DNA of 23,171 nucleotides from an uncultured Bacilli bacterium (GTDB lineage Bacteria; Bacillota_I; Bacilli_A; RF39; UBA660): assembly GCA_910587745.1 (NCBI GenBank), contig CAJUNE010000022.1:1-23171 (forward strand). Direction: 5' to 3'. Numbering within the stretch: the first letter of the stretch is position 1; each line of letters opens with the position of its first letter. Shown here piece by piece: positions 22,324-23,171 of this stretch. The notes below the pieces were generated by a model. That model saw only the letters and a list, made by a program, of their open reading frames with translations, had not been told where the DNA came from and did no database searches. The position numbers and the translations under genes are program-made.

Positions 22324-23171
22324 ATGGATAGTCTATATAATACATATTTAAAATTATTAAAAGCCAAAGACATTCCTGAATTTATAAATAAGTATTTAGA
22401 TGTGCCTAGTTTAACAAGGCTTAAAAATATAGGCTATTTTTGTGGTATGGATTATGCATCTAAAAATATTTATAATTTTAAAGAATATATAACAAGATTC
22501 GATCATTCACTTAGTACTGCTTTACTTACCTATAAGCTTACTAAAAATAAAATAGAAACTTTAGCAGCCTTATTCCACGATATAGCAACACCTTGTTTTT
22601 CACATGTTATTGATTACATGAATAAAGATTATGAAAATCAAGAAAGTACGGAGGAATATACATCTGAGATTATTAAGCAAGATTATAAGCTTCAAGAATA
22701 TTTTAAAGAAGATAACATTAATATAGAAGATATAATAAACTTTAAAAAATATAGCATAGTTGACAACCATAGACCTAAATTATGCGCTGATAGATTAGAT
22801 GGGATAATATTAAATGGTATATCTTGGGCCAAAAATATTAACGAAAGTGATATTAAAGAAATAGTTAATGACCTAAAAGTATATGATAATAAGGATAAAG
22901 AAAAAGAATTAGGTTTTAAAAGTAAAGATATAGCATTAAAAACAATTAAGATAAATGAAGAAATAGAAAAGTTATATCATTCAAGCGAAGACAATTATAT
23001 GATGGAATTACTCGCAAATATTACTAGAACTTCAATTGAAAATAAGATAATTACTTATAAAGATTTATATTATCTTGATGAGCCGAACTTATTTAAAAAA
23101 ATTAAAGCAAGTAAAGTAGAAAAGTTAAAAAGCCTTATGGATAAATTTAAAAACATAAAAAAAGAGGAAAT
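22324..23171 (+). CDS. HD-domain metal-dependent phosphohydrolase, 3' end cut by window
   Basis: At least 282 codons, open to the window edge, no stop seen. Starts at ATG 22324 with a strong ACAGGAGG site 7 bases upstream and 15 bases after the signal peptidase gene. HD superfamily: His61 (RFDHS), His85-Asp86 (ALFHDIATP, then FSHVIDY), and a later Asp in CADRLDG, the usual four metal ligands, as in COG1078 dGTPase-like proteins. The substrate cannot be told: nucleotide or cyclic dinucleotide are both possible. Residues 200-282 are helical and charged. Likely the same operon as lepB. Confidence 0.85.
   Translation, partial: MDSLYNTYLKLLKAKDIPEFINKYLDVPSLTRLKNIGYFCGMDYASKNIYNFKEYITRFDHSLSTALLTYKLTKNKIETLAALFHDIATPCFSHVIDYMNKDYENQESTEEYTSEIIKQDYKLQEYFKEDNINIEDIINFKKYSIVDNHRPKLCADRLDGIILNGISWAKNINESDIKEIVNDLKVYDNKDKEKELGFKSKDIALKTIKINEEIEKLYHSSEDNYMMELLANITRTSIENKIITYKDLYYLDEPNLFKKIKASKVEKLKSLMDKFKNIKKEE

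Overview
The window is a very AT-rich stretch (GC well under one third by eye) of a Gram-positive bacterial chromosome. Every supported gene (20 complete, 1 cut at the right edge) lies on the + strand, and TGA is used as a stop codon (ppdK and the yrrN-like gene end in TGA) and never as Trp. Gene content points to an uncultured low-GC Bacilli/Erysipelotrichia-type Firmicute rather than a Mollicute: it has peptidoglycan synthesis (SpoVD-type PBP, MraY, MltG), the Firmicutes-specific division regulator EzrA, and two sporulation-type proteins (SpoIVB, SpoVD). I see no tRNA, rRNA, IS element, prophage or CRISPR array, and no gene-free gap above 300 bases.

Layout. 71-1042 spoIVB, ending in a terminator. 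1150-3866 ezrA overlapping by one base a SEC-C zinc-motif protein of unknown role. 3934-6712 two unrecognised co-transcribed genes with their own strong promoter; the first carries a run of ten G inside its coding sequence, with a stop a few codons away in both other frames, so it looks like a possible phase-variable switch (or an assembly error). 6766-9751 spoVD and mraY, a remnant of the dcw cell-wall cluster. 9849-11246 a COG2509 FAD-dependent dehydrogenase. 11423-12349 an unknown membrane-anchored protein. 12475-15102 pyruvate phosphate dikinase. 15188-15784 a Lys/Thr/Asn-rich single-pass membrane protein with a small four-cysteine outer domain. 15861-21211 a long operon in the order of Bacillus subtilis yrrK-yrzB-yrrL-yrrM-yrrN-yrrO-(udk missing)-greA, plus an unknown gene at its end. 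21363-21722 rplS with a structured leader. 21826-end signal peptidase I followed by an HD-domain phosphohydrolase cut by the window edge.

How the genes work together. Three modules stand out: envelope growth and division (EzrA, SpoVD, MraY, MltG, signal peptidase), spore development (SpoIVB, SpoVD with its two redox cysteines conserved in position), and wobble-uridine modification of tRNA (trmR with two U32-family proteins, which together make 5-methoxyuridine at position 34 in B. subtilis) placed beside RuvX, GreA and L19. Most promoters I can place share an extended -10 (TGN directly before TAWAAT) with weak -35 boxes, and most transcription units end in compact hairpin plus T-run terminators.
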